This document shows, in pieces, positions 9,024 through 17,635 of a stretch of 64,000 bases of DNA. Both the position numbers and the translations under genes were made by a program. The notes beneath the pieces were generated by a model. The model did no database searches, was not told the DNA's origin, and was given only the letters and a program-made list of their open reading frames with translations. The stretch is from the NCBI RefSeq assembly GCF_000308515.1, contig NZ_BAFV01000053.1, positions 1 to 64,000 on the forward strand. Direction: 5' to 3'. Source of the DNA: Nocardia carnea NBRC 14403 (GTDB lineage Bacteria; Actinomycetota; Actinomycetes; Mycobacteriales; Mycobacteriaceae). The stretch's first letter is position 1; each line of letters opens with the position of its first letter.

Positions 9024-9881
9024 ATGGAACTTCGCCAGCTCACGTACTACGTCGCGGTGTGCGAGGAGCTCAGTTTCAGCCGGGCCGCGGCCCGCTGTTT
9101 CATCTCGCAATCGGCGATCAGCCATCAGATCGCCCGGCTCGAACACGACCTCGGCGTCCAGCTCTTCGAACGCTCGACCCGATCGGTCGTCCCCACCGAC
9201 GCGAGCACAAGGTTACTACCGCTGGCAAAGCAGATGCTAGGTCTGGAATCCGCGATCCGGGCCTCCATCCGCACCACCGGCCCGAGAATCCGGCTCACGG
9301 CAAATATGTCCTTCGCCACACGATCGCTGACCGCTATCGCCGGCGCCCGTGAAGCCCATCCCGGAGCCGAGATCGAATTCGTCATCAAACCCTTCCGCCA
9401 GCGAGTGGCGGCCGTGGCCGACGGCGATTGCGATCTCGCCCTGATCCGCGGCAGCGTCCAGCAGGCGGGCCTCATCGTCGAACAACTGTGGGTCGAAGAC
9501 CTCACACTCGCCACCGCCCCCGCCCACCCGCTGGCCGGACGCACCGATGTCACGCTGGCCGAACTGAGCGCCTACCCCCTGCTGCTCCCCCCGGAATCCG
9601 AGCAGGTCCTCATCCACAACGTCATCCGCGCCGCCTTCGCCGACCTGCCTGTCGGCCCCACCTACGGCCCGCCCATTCCCCCCGACCACACGGCCACCAT
9701 GGAGTTGATCAACCACCCCGACGCCTGGACCGCGCTCTACGCGAACAGCTCCACCGAAGGTATCGCCACCCTCTCCCTCGCCGACCAGCGCCTGCGCATC
9801 CCGGTTTCCGCGGTGCTACGCGCCGATACCCGCCGCACCCCGATCCTCGCGACACTCCTCGACGGGCTGCACGGAGCGTAG
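9024..9881 (+). CDS. LysR-family transcriptional regulator
   Basis: 285 aa. The N-terminal winged helix-turn-helix is canonical: MELRQLTYYVAVCEELSFSR, then CFISQSAISHQIARLEHDLG. A periplasmic-binding-like effector domain follows (about residues 90-285). The start at MELRQL (9024) is the family norm; an ATG 15 bases upstream would add only five residues. It is transcribed divergently from ndh. The effector cannot be told from sequence. Confidence 0.9.
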   Translation: MELRQLTYYVAVCEELSFSRAAARCFISQSAISHQIARLEHDLGVQLFERSTRSVVPTDASTRLLPLAKQMLGLESAIRASIRTTGPRIRLTANMSFATRSLTAIAGAREAHPGAEIEFVIKPFRQRVAAVADGDCDLALIRGSVQQAGLIVEQLWVEDLTLATAPAHPLAGRTDVTLAELSAYPLLLPPESEQVLIHNVIRAAFADLPVGPTYGPPIPPDHTATMELINHPDAWTALYANSSTEGIATLSLADQRLRIPVSAVLRADTRRTPILATLLDGLHGA

Positions 9882-10312
9882 CGGCACGAACCCCAGCGCA
9901 AGCTACTGGAATTTCACACGCAAACGAGCTCGGCGGGGTCACCGGCCTCCACTTGTTCGACAACCGCACCGGGCAGGGGCCGAACTGCCGGACGATGCAG
10001 GACCCCCGGGAACCGACCGGCCCGGTGCCGTGGCGCGCCGGGCCGGTCGTGCTCCTGCGGCCGTGGGTGTGCAACATCGCACCTTCGGGTACCGGCCGGA
10101 CGTCTCCGTTCTTCAGGATGATCACGCCCCGGCTGCCCGGCGGGAGCTGGTAGCAGGGCAGGTCCCGGCCGAGGTTCTCCCGCAGGATCACCCGGTCGAT
10201 ATCGGGCCGTTCCTGTCCATCGACGATGATCTTCTTCTCACCGGGCCCGGGATGCGCACTCGACCGGGAGTCGGCTGGGAACCGGCAGCCTCCCCGAGAA
10301 CCGGCCGCGGGA
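9882..10312. other. 431-bp intergenic region with coding-like stretch on minus strand
   Basis: No complete gene is evident. On the minus strand, roughly 10265 down to 9960, one frame reads like protein (EKKIIVDGQERPDIDRVI ... GVIILKNGDVRPVPEG) with G/C-biased third positions. It has no usable start in frame and runs without a natural stop into the LysR antisense. It could be a gene remnant or a frame broken by a sequence error. Confidence 0.3.
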
Positions 10313-10636
10313 TCAGCCGCAGCAGAACAGGTCGTCACACGGTTTCCCGGCCTCACTTCCGTAGACCATGAAACCGCGCAGCGGCGCCAGCAAACCGTCG
10401 GCGGTCCACGGGTCCAGCAGGGGCGCGGATGCCGGAGCGAGAACGCCCCAGCTCGGTGGCGCATCGTCGAGGTCATAGCGGGCGACGCCGTCGACGAACA
10501 AGGTCCACAGGCTGTGGTCGGGAAACGGGTTCAGCCGCAACACCCACCAATGCCCATCGACCTCGGCGGCCAGCGGAAACTTCCGATGGCCCGTACCGCG
10601 CCACTGCGGCTGTGCCTGCGATTCATATCGCGCCAT
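10313..10636 (-). CDS. Conserved-looking hypothetical protein, 107 aa
   Basis: From ATG 10636 the product has alternating hydrophobic strands and an aromatic-rich core: EVDGHWWVLRLNPFPDHSLWTLFVDG, then LLDPWTADGLLAPLRGFMVYG, ending in CDDLFCCG with three cysteines. It appears cytosolic, with no signal or membrane segment. Upstream in-frame start 10669 has no better ribosome-binding site. I do not recognise a named family; it resembles the small beta-rich proteins common in Nocardia. It is downstream of, and on the same strand as, the GGDEF/EAL gene. Confidence 0.6.
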   Translation of the reverse strand: MARYESQAQPQWRGTGHRKFPLAAEVDGHWWVLRLNPFPDHSLWTLFVDGVARYDLDDAPPSWGVLAPASAPLLDPWTADGLLAPLRGFMVYGSEAGKPCDDLFCCG

Positions 10637-10750
10637 ACCACGAGTATCCGCGCGGCCGTGTTCCACCACCGCGGTAGCTCGACAAGCGGCCGTGCTTGCC
10701 CCGGCTCGACTCCCGGCGCCCGCACTGTCACGATGCCGGCACTTCCACCG

Positions 10751-12920
10751 TCATCCGCCGCGGCGGGTTCCTTCGACAACTCCGTCGGTGGAGCCGTGGC
10801 GCCCACCTCGCTGCCCCTCGAGCAGCTCCGTCACACCTTCCTCGGTCAGCGGCCGGTGAAAATACCAGCCCTGCGCGGTATCACAGTGCAGGGCCCGCAA
10901 CTGTTCGGCCTGGAACCGGGTTTCGACACATTCCGCAGTGGCGGTGAAACCGAGCGCGTGTGTCAGGCCCACGATCGATTCCAGCACCACGAAATCGGTG
11001 GCACCGGCGCTGTCGCGGATCCGCTGGACGAAGGGGCCCGCCAGCTTCACCACCTGGAGTGGTAGCTGGCCCAGGTACGCCAGATTGGAGTAGCCGGTGC
11101 CGAAATCGTCCAGTGCGATACGCACTCCCGCGTCCGCCAAGGCGCGCAGGGCGGCCAGCGGTCCACCGTCGTCGGCCATGAACGCCCGCTCGGTCAGCTC
11201 CAGTTGCAGCCGCTGCGGCGGGATCCCGGTCTCGGTGAGGGTTTTCTCCACTCGGGTCAGCCAGGACGGGTCGGCCACCTCCACCGCGGAGACATTCACA
11301 CTGATGACCGGCGCCCCCCTCGGGGTCGAGGTCGTACCAGCGCCGGGCGGCCCGGCACGCCTGCATGAGCACATAGGCGCCCAGGGCCAGGATATGGCCG
11401 TCATCCTCGGCCAGATCGATGAATTCGACGGGTGAGAGCACCCCGAGATCGGGATGGCGCCACCGCACCAGCGCCTCCACGGCATCGATCCGGTCCCCGG
11501 ACAGGGGCACGATCGGCTGATAGTCGAGGAAGAACTCCCCGGCGGCCAGGGCATCGGGTATGGCGGCGGACAGTTCGGCCCGGGCGTGCTCGCGGCGGCC
11601 GCGGTCGGGGTCGAATACCGCATAGCAGCCGCGACCGGCCGACTTGGCCCAATACATGGAGGTATCGGCGGCTTGCAGGAATTCGTCCGCATCGGCCCGG
11701 TCCGAGCGTTCCTCCATCACCCCGACGCTGGCACCCACGCGCAGGCGCTGACCGTTGATCTCGAAGGGTTCGGCGAACGCCGCCAGCACCGTCTCGGCCA
11801 GCGCCGCCACCTCGCCGGGGTGGGCAGGGTCGGGCACCAGGATCACGAACTCGTCGCCACCCATCCGCGCGACCAGCTGCCCCGGCTCGGTCACGCATTT
11901 CCGCAACCGGTCCGCGGCGGCGACCAGCAGATCGTCGCCGACCGCGTGACCGTAGGTGTCGTTGACGGTTTTGAAATGGTCCAGGTCCACGTAACACAGG
12001 CCGACGCCGGAATCCGGGGCGGTGAACGCTTCGGCGAGCGCGTCGAACAGATAGGACCGGTTGGCCAGACCCGTCAGCTGGTCGTGATGGGCCCGGTAGC
12101 GCAGACTCGCCTGCAGTGCTCGCTGCTCGGAGATGTCTTCCACCAGCACCAAGGTGTACTGCGGGGCTCCGCGCTGGTCCCGGATGAGGGAGACGTTCAG
12201 GTTGGTCCACACCGCGTGCCCGTCCCGATGCGGGTAGGCCTTCTCCAGCCGGACACTGTCGCATCCGCCGGCCATCAGCATCCCGTACAGTTCCCACATC
12301 CCCGATTCGTCGTCGGGGTGCGCGAGATCGGTCACCAGCATGCCGCACATCTCGTCGGGCCGGTACCCGAGCATCTCCGCGAACGCCGCATTGACTTCGA
12401 TGATCCGGCCCGTCATATCCGACAGCCCGGTACCGACACCGGCCTGCGCGAATACACCGCGCATCCGTGCTTCGCTGGCCCGCAACTGTTCTTCGGCGGC
12501 GCGCCGGGCCGTTATTTCGGCGGTGCGGACGCTCTCCTGCTCGGCGAGCAGCCAGGCGCGGAAGGCGCGCAGGTATCCGTTGGCGAAGGCCCCCAGCGTT
12601 GCGGCCACGGCTGATGCCGGGACTCCGGTGGCGGCGAGATAAGTGCCGAGAACATCGATACTGCGACCCAATACTTCATCGCCTACGAGGTGGGCGCGGG
12701 CGAGTTCGGCACCGGCCTCGGCTGCCCGCCCCGGGTCCGGCTCTGGTGTGGCGGCGGCGCAGAGCTCGGCCGTCAGCCGGGTCAGCAACCCGGCGGTTTC
12801 TACGGCACTCATAGGCACGATGTGATCGCGCGTTCCCTCCCGCAGCGCTGTCATCCATCGGCCGGCCAGGTCGGCAAACGAGCCCTGGGGTAACGCACCG
12901 GGCCCGGCATCCCAACCCAT
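10751..12920 (-). pseudogene. PAS-GGDEF-EAL cyclic-di-GMP protein, frameshifted in the EAL domain
   Basis: From ATG 12920 the frame encodes an N-terminal helical domain (~1-190), a PAS domain (~195-320, MRGVFAQAGVGTGLSDMTG), and a GGDEF domain with intact MGGDEFVIL but no RxxD inhibitory site. The EAL domain begins (DAVEALVRWRHPDLGVLSP). At the C6 run 11314-11319 (G6 on the coding strand) the frame is lost after about codon 534. The rest of the EAL domain continues in another frame: SVNVSA, LELTERAFM, LDDFGTGYSNLAYL, then stop at 10751. Removing one G restores a ~722-aa protein. As sequenced, the unshifted product would run out of frame to 10881, so diguanylate cyclase activity may survive while phosphodiesterase is lost. 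A homopolymer sequencing error is equally possible. Confidence 0.8.
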
Positions 12921-13058
12921 GGGGTCCGATGCTAGCCGCAAGCGGCCCCGCATGTGGAACGTACCCACTTCCCACCGGGATCGGATACCATGACGGCCAC
13001 CCGGGTCGCCAGGCTTCGCCGACTCCGAACACGTTGGCGCGAAAGGAAATACCGACCG

Positions 13059-13865
13059 ATGAGCAGACCGAGTTGGGCCCCCGAAGGTATCGACCTGGAT
13101 CGCCCCAGCGCATCCCGCGTCTACGACTATTTCGTCGGCGGTATGCACAATTTCGAGATCGACCGGCAGCTCGCCCAGCAGATCGAGACCTTCACCCCGA
13201 ACGTCGCCGAGACCATGCGTGCGAACCGAGACCTGTTGCGCCGCTGCGTCCGGTTCCTCACCGATCAGGGAATCGAACAGTTCCTCGATATCGGCTCCGG
13301 GATCCCGACGGTCGGCAACGTGCACGAGGTCGCGCAGGCGGCCAACCCGTCGGCGCGGGTCGTCTACGTCGATATCGACCCGGTCGCGGTCGCGCACAGC
13401 GCGGCCATTCTGGCCGATAACCCGAACGCGGCCGTGGTCCAGGCCGATGCGGGCCGGCCCGAAACGATCCTCGCCGATCCATTGGTCCAGAGCCTCATCG
13501 ACTTCGACAAACCGGTTGCGGTGTTGCTGCTGGGCGTCCTGCATTTCGTCACCGACGATGCCGATCCCGCCGGCTGCGTCACCCGGCTCGGCACCGCCGT
13601 CCCGGCCGGCAGCTATCTGGCGATCACCCATGCCACCGCCGACGGGCAGCCGGCCGAGGTTCTGGAGGCACAGAAACTGTCCGGCCGGACCTCGACGGAG
13701 ATCGTGCTCCGCACCCACGACGAGATCGCGGCCTATTTCACCGGTTGGACGATGCTCGATCCCGGGCTCGTCCACCTCCCGCTGTGGCGGCCCGAGCACC
13801 CCGACGATATCGGCGAGCATCCGGAACGGTCCGGGGCATACGGCGCGGTCGCCCGCAAGGACTGA
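13059..13865 (+). CDS. SAM-dependent methyltransferase of the actinobacterial DUF574/PF04672 family
   Basis: 268 aa from ATG 13059, with AGGA upstream. Family signatures are visible in order: RPSASRVYDYFVGGMHNFEID near the N-terminus, FLDIGSGIPTVGNVHE (SAM-binding loop), VVYVDIDPVAVAHS (acidic loop), and VLLLGVLHFVTDD. Members of this large actinobacterial family lack a firmly known substrate. The upstream ATG at 12954 was rejected because its extension is antisense to the divergent GGDEF gene region and has no family similarity. Confidence 0.88.
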   Translation: MSRPSWAPEGIDLDRPSASRVYDYFVGGMHNFEIDRQLAQQIETFTPNVAETMRANRDLLRRCVRFLTDQGIEQFLDIGSGIPTVGNVHEVAQAANPSARVVYVDIDPVAVAHSAAILADNPNAAVVQADAGRPETILADPLVQSLIDFDKPVAVLLLGVLHFVTDDADPAGCVTRLGTAVPAGSYLAITHATADGQPAEVLEAQKLSGRTSTEIVLRTHDEIAAYFTGWTMLDPGLVHLPLWRPEHPDDIGEHPERSGAYGAVARKD

Positions 13866-14145
13866 TCCGAGGGCCCACGCTCCGGCGAGTGCGGCACTTG
13901 CGTCAGTCGAAATCGCTGCGCAATCGACCATTCGGGTGACGGCCGCGTGCTGGGCGCGGCCGGGCCCGAAGGCTGCGGTACCGGACCACCACCGCGCCTA
14001 CGGCTGTCGGTCCCGTCTTCGTCCCGGTAGGCGCCGTAACTGCTCCTGCCGGGCCGGGCTCCCGATTCTTCACTGTTCACCGAGGCGGTAGCCCGAGGCT
14101 CAGTGACCACGATGCTCCAGGGACCCCACCTCAGGTCCTGAAACG

Positions 14146-15345
14146 TCATGGCCCGCACATGGCGCCCGGGTCGTCGCCGGCGAACAAACTGTTCAGGAAG
14201 GCGTCGACATCGTCGCCGGCGGCCGTGAGGACGCCGCGATGGTCGGCGCCTTCGTAGGACCGGTAGTCCACGGACGAACCGTTCGCGCACAACTTTTCGG
14301 TGATCTGCGTGGTGATCGGGGCGGCGACCAGGGCGTCGGTGGTGCCCTGCGCGACGAGCGCCGGGACCGTCAGGTTCAGGTCCTCCGGCTCCTGGCCGGC
14401 GAAGTACGCGGTGAGCGCGGCGGTATCGGCGCCCGGCGCGAACAGATCACCGGCCGGGACCTTTGCCGCTGCCGCCTTGATCTGGTCCATACAACCGGTG
14501 CGTGCCACATCGAGGAGCGGGCGGGCCGCATCGCTGATCATGGCCTCGGCCGACAGCGCCGGGTCTGCGGCCTCGGCACCGAGCAGCAGTACCGGCAGGA
14601 ACGGTAGGGCCACGCCTACCCCGGGGCCACCGGCCGCCATATACGCGGCGGTATCGCTGGTGCGGCTCCCCGGCGCATAGGACACAGCGCCCACGAGGTC
14701 GAGTTCCGGGGCGTATTCGGGATCCTGCGCCGCAGTGAACAAGGCGGCGTGCCCGCCCTGACTATGCCCGGCCACAGCCCATTTCGCGCCGATCCGGGGA
14801 TCGAGTTCACGCGCGGCACGGACGATATCGGTGACAGTATGAGCTGCGCTGACACCGTTCATATACGGATGTCCACCAGGCGTTCCCAGGCCCTCGTAAT
14901 CCGTGGCGGCGACGGCGTATCCGCCGGTCACCCACCGGGCGATTACGGGATCGGTGACGGCCAGGTAATCCCGCGCCGGCCCGCCCACACTGTGCGCCGA
15001 CGGTGCGCAGGCGTCACCGACGCCGGTGGTGCCGTGCGCCCAGCTGATCACCGGCCAGCCACCCTCGGGCGGTTCGCCGGCCGGGACCGTTACCGTGCCG
15101 GAAACCAGGACCTCTTGCCCCGCAGCGGATTGCGACAGGTAGGTGATGCGTTCGGTCCGGGCGTCCTCGGGCACCACCGAATCCGGAGATACCTCCACCG
15201 GTGTGGCGGTGATCAGCGCACCCGGTGCCGCACTGTCGGGTTCCTCGCTCGAATCGCCACATGCCGTGGCGACCAGGGCCGTGGCCGCGAGCACGATCAC
15301 CGCACGCCATCTACCGGTGCCGCGGCGGGACAGAACTGTTCTCAT
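14146..15345 (-). CDS. Secreted lipoprotein lipase/esterase (LIP family alpha/beta hydrolase)
   Basis: 399 aa. A lipoprotein signal peptide ends in LVATAC with the lipidated cysteine at C29, so it should sit on the outer face of the membrane. The nucleophile elbow GHSQGG has Ser195. The segments SWAHGTTGVGD and YAVAATDYEGLGTPG are typical of secretory lipases related to fungal Lip proteins (PF03583). The C-terminus carries ADHRGV, a likely catalytic-His region. It probably hydrolyses acyl esters; substrate unknown. It is monocistronic. Confidence 0.85.
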   Translation of the reverse strand: MRTVLSRRGTGRWRAVIVLAATALVATACGDSSEEPDSAAPGALITATPVEVSPDSVVPEDARTERITYLSQSAAGQEVLVSGTVTVPAGEPPEGGWPVISWAHGTTGVGDACAPSAHSVGGPARDYLAVTDPVIARWVTGGYAVAATDYEGLGTPGGHPYMNGVSAAHTVTDIVRAARELDPRIGAKWAVAGHSQGGHAALFTAAQDPEYAPELDLVGAVSYAPGSRTSDTAAYMAAGGPGVGVALPFLPVLLLGAEAADPALSAEAMISDAARPLLDVARTGCMDQIKAAAAKVPAGDLFAPGADTAALTAYFAGQEPEDLNLTVPALVAQGTTDALVAAPITTQITEKLCANGSSVDYRSYEGADHRGVLTAAGDDVDAFLNSLFAGDDPGAMCGP

Positions 15346-15552
15346 ATCACGCTTCCAACCATCCGCGGCAGCGCGATCTCACTCCATCGGAAACCGCTCA
15401 CCACGCATAAAACTGAAATTCATTCTAGAACGTAGCACGGTGCACTTTGCCGACGGAGCGAATCGGCAAGTTCCGAACAGTGACCGATCGCGAAAGCCGC
15501 GCGACCGAACCTCACCGGCCGCTGGTCAGGCAGTCGACTCGCTGCTGAGCCC

Positions 15553-15744
15553 TCAGTCATTGCGCTTCTTCAGGATGAGCGCGACCTCGATGGCCTGCCC
15601 CGAACCGAAGCTCGGTGCCAGCGTCCCGACTGCTTCCCACCCCTTGCGCCCCAGGTCGTTGAGGTCCTGCTCCATCCGGTCGTAGTCGAAGCCCTTCATA
15701 CCGAGCTTGTACCTCAGCACCTTGTGTCCCCACTGCGCGGCCAT
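15553..15744 (-). CDS. DUF4177-type small protein
   Basis: 63 aa from ATG 15744, with AGGAGAG six bases upstream; that site decides the start over 15795. The sequence WGHKVLRYKLGMKG, then EQDLNDLGRKGWEAVGTLAP and a basic tail LILKKRND, fits the small DUF4177 family (one beta-alpha-beta unit, GWE motif). Function unknown. It stands alone between the lipase and RidA-like genes. Confidence 0.8.
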   Translation of the reverse strand: MAAQWGHKVLRYKLGMKGFDYDRMEQDLNDLGRKGWEAVGTLAPSFGSGQAIEVALILKKRND

Positions 15745-15970
15745 GAATCGCTCTCCTGTCGGGTTCGGTCTTTCCGGTGCGGATCCGCCCGGCACGGACA
15801 GTCAAAACTATGCCGCAGCAGCACAGTCAACCCCGGTCACGCCGGGCCCGACATTCAACGTTTCGGGCCGCAGTGCACGGCATCCACCGTGCCGGACGGG
15901 CCGGCCGACCACCGCCTGCCGATTTCGGCCGGCTCCGAATCGGCAGGCGGTGGTTATGCGAAGAGTGTGG

Positions 15971-16372
15971 TCAGGCGACGGCAGTCCCTTCGAGTTCGAC
16001 CAGCTGCCCCGGGATCGCGAGCCGGGTCACCCCGAGCATCGTGGTGGCCGGCGCGACCCCGGCCGCGCCCAACCGCGACGCCAGCACACCGTAGTGCCGG
16101 AAGAGGAGATCGACGTCGGTGGTGTAGACGTTGAGCCGCACGAGGTCGGCGACCGACATATCGGCCTCGCGGAGTACGGCCTCCAGGTTGTCGAAGCTCA
16201 GCGCCAGCTGCGCCGCCATATCACCGTCGTGCTGGGGTTTGCCGTCGCGGCTCATCGCGGTCTGGCCGGAACAGTAGAGCGACCGGGTGTGCCCGGCGAC
16301 GAGTTCACCCTGGTTGAATCCCATCTCCGCCGCCCACATCACCGGGTTGACCGCCGTGCGTTGCACTGTCAC
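15971..16372 (-). CDS. RidA/YjgF-family protein
   Basis: 133 aa from GTG 16372, with GGAG five bases upstream, giving the family's usual length. An ATG at 16444 would add a Arg-rich tail of 24 residues and crowd the divergent gene. Family features include SLYCSGQTAMSRDGKP near the N-terminus, NLEAVLREADMSVADLVRLNVYTTDV, and the C-terminal LVELEGTAVA. Canonical RidA deaminates reactive imines, but this subgroup may do something else. It is divergent from a WYL regulator, which probably controls it. Confidence 0.85.
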   Translation of the reverse strand: MTVQRTAVNPVMWAAEMGFNQGELVAGHTRSLYCSGQTAMSRDGKPQHDGDMAAQLALSFDNLEAVLREADMSVADLVRLNVYTTDVDLLFRHYGVLASRLGAAGVAPATTMLGVTRLAIPGQLVELEGTAVA

Positions 16373-16449
16373 TTCAGCTCCATTCGATTCATCGGAAGTC
16401 CTACGCCGACGAGTCTGGCGAGAAATCACGACATCCTCGGTCATGTATT

Positions 16450-16466
16450 CCGGGTAGATTTCCCGG
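16450..16466. promoter_or_regulatory. Dyad immediately upstream of WYL regulator
   Basis: CCGGG-N7-CCCGG ends one base before the ATG of the WYL gene, overlapping its ribosome-binding region. It may be an autoregulatory operator or an RNA hairpin that limits translation. Confidence 0.3.
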
Positions 16467-16467
16467 T

Positions 16468-17445
16468 ATGCGCGCCGACCGGTTGGTCTCGCTGGTGCTG
16501 TTGCTGCGCCGGCACGGCCGGTTACCGGCCGCTACGCTCGCCCGCGAGCTGGAGGTATCCACCCGGACGGTGCTGCGCGATATCGAAGCGCTGTCCGCGG
16601 CCGGTGTCCCGGTGTATGCCGAACGCGGCCGGCACGGCGGGTTCGCCCTGCTGCCCGGTTTCCGGACCGAGCTCACCGGATTGAACCGCGACGAGGCGCT
16701 CGCCCTGCTGGTCGCCGGAACACGTCGCGGCGCAGAGGTTTTCGGGCTCGGCTCGGCGCTGGCATCGGCCATGCTGAAGGTGGTCGACGCGTTGCCCGAG
16801 AACTACCGGAACACCGCGAGCGAAGCGGCCCAGCGGTTGCTCATCGAACCGGAAACCGATCTGCTCGCGCGCCGGGTGACCGACGACGAGGTGCCCGACG
16901 CCGTGGTGAACGAGGTCCGGCGCGCGGTACTCGCCGGGCGCAAGCTGCGCATCCACTACGCGGCGGTGGATCAGGCCCCGAAATGGCGCACCGTGGATCC
17001 GATCGGGCTGGTCACGGTACGCGGCCAAGGCTATCTGCTGGCCACCCGGTCCGGCGCGGACCGCACCTACCGGCTGTCGCGGCTACTGGCCGCCGAAGAA
17101 CTGCACGAACCCGCACAGCGACCGGACCGGGTCGATCTACCCAACGCGTGGCAGGAGCGCAGCACTCGGTTCCGGGCAGGCGGCGACCAGGTCACCGTGC
17201 TGGTACTCGTGGATCCGATCCGCCGTGACGAGCTGGTGGGCACGGCCCTGGCCGTCCTGGGCGAGGAAACCGACACCGACGGCGGATTGCGGCTGGAGGT
17301 GACGTTCCAGGATTCCCGGCATGCCGAATGGGCGCTGTGGCAGCTCGCCACGGACGCCGAAGCTCTGGCCCCACAGTGGTTACGCCTCCGCCTGCACAAC
17401 CGCGCCGCTGCGATCGCCACCCACTACGGCGGATTCACCTCCTAG
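16468..17445 (+). CDS. HTH/WYL-domain transcriptional regulator (YafY type)
   Basis: 325 aa. An N-terminal winged helix-turn-helix (MRADRLVSLVLLLRRHGRLP, then ELEVSTRTVLRDIEALSAAG) is followed by a WYL sensor domain beginning near residue 145 (LRIHYAAVDQAPKWRTVDPIGL). The WYL domain binds nucleic acid or small ligands. It is divergent from ridA-like gene at 16372 across 95 bp, the common arrangement of regulator and target. A second WYL regulator with an almost identical N-terminus (MRADRLLQIVQLLRRHG) occurs at 58795 in this window. Confidence 0.9.
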   Translation: MRADRLVSLVLLLRRHGRLPAATLARELEVSTRTVLRDIEALSAAGVPVYAERGRHGGFALLPGFRTELTGLNRDEALALLVAGTRRGAEVFGLGSALASAMLKVVDALPENYRNTASEAAQRLLIEPETDLLARRVTDDEVPDAVVNEVRRAVLAGRKLRIHYAAVDQAPKWRTVDPIGLVTVRGQGYLLATRSGADRTYRLSRLLAAEELHEPAQRPDRVDLPNAWQERSTRFRAGGDQVTVLVLVDPIRRDELVGTALAVLGEETDTDGGLRLEVTFQDSRHAEWALWQLATDAEALAPQWLRLRLHNRAAAIATHYGGFTS

Positions 17446-17508
17446 GGACCCGGCGGACACCCGCTCGTACCGGCGATTCAGGGAAGCGCCGATGCGGCGG
17501 TCCGTCAT

Positions 17509-17524
17509 ACCCCCGTTCGGGGGT
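17509..17524. promoter_or_regulatory. GC-rich palindrome upstream of acyl-CoA synthetase
   Basis: ACCCCCG-TT-CGGGGGT is a perfect 7-bp-arm palindrome 64 bases after the WYL stop and 111 bases before the synthetase start. It could be the WYL terminator or a repressor site for the fadD-like gene. Confidence 0.35.
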
Positions 17525-17635
17525 GGCCGACGGTCAGTGACCTGTATCACTATCTCATCGGGCCACACGGCGGAAAGGGTTACGCCTACGGCCCTGGATA
17601 CAGGCGTCCGCGCGGACGCCGGGAGAGGACCGGTG

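Noticed and set aside
10881..13931. A single 1016-codon minus-strand frame joining the GGDEF gene to a long N-terminal extension
   Set aside because: The extension is antisense to the DUF574 methyltransferase gene, has no protein-like features, and the conserved N-terminus and a normal start occur at 12920.
16372..16444. ATG 16444 as the RidA-like start
   Set aside because: It adds 24 Arg-rich residues not seen in the family; GTG 16372 has a proper SD and gives the standard length.
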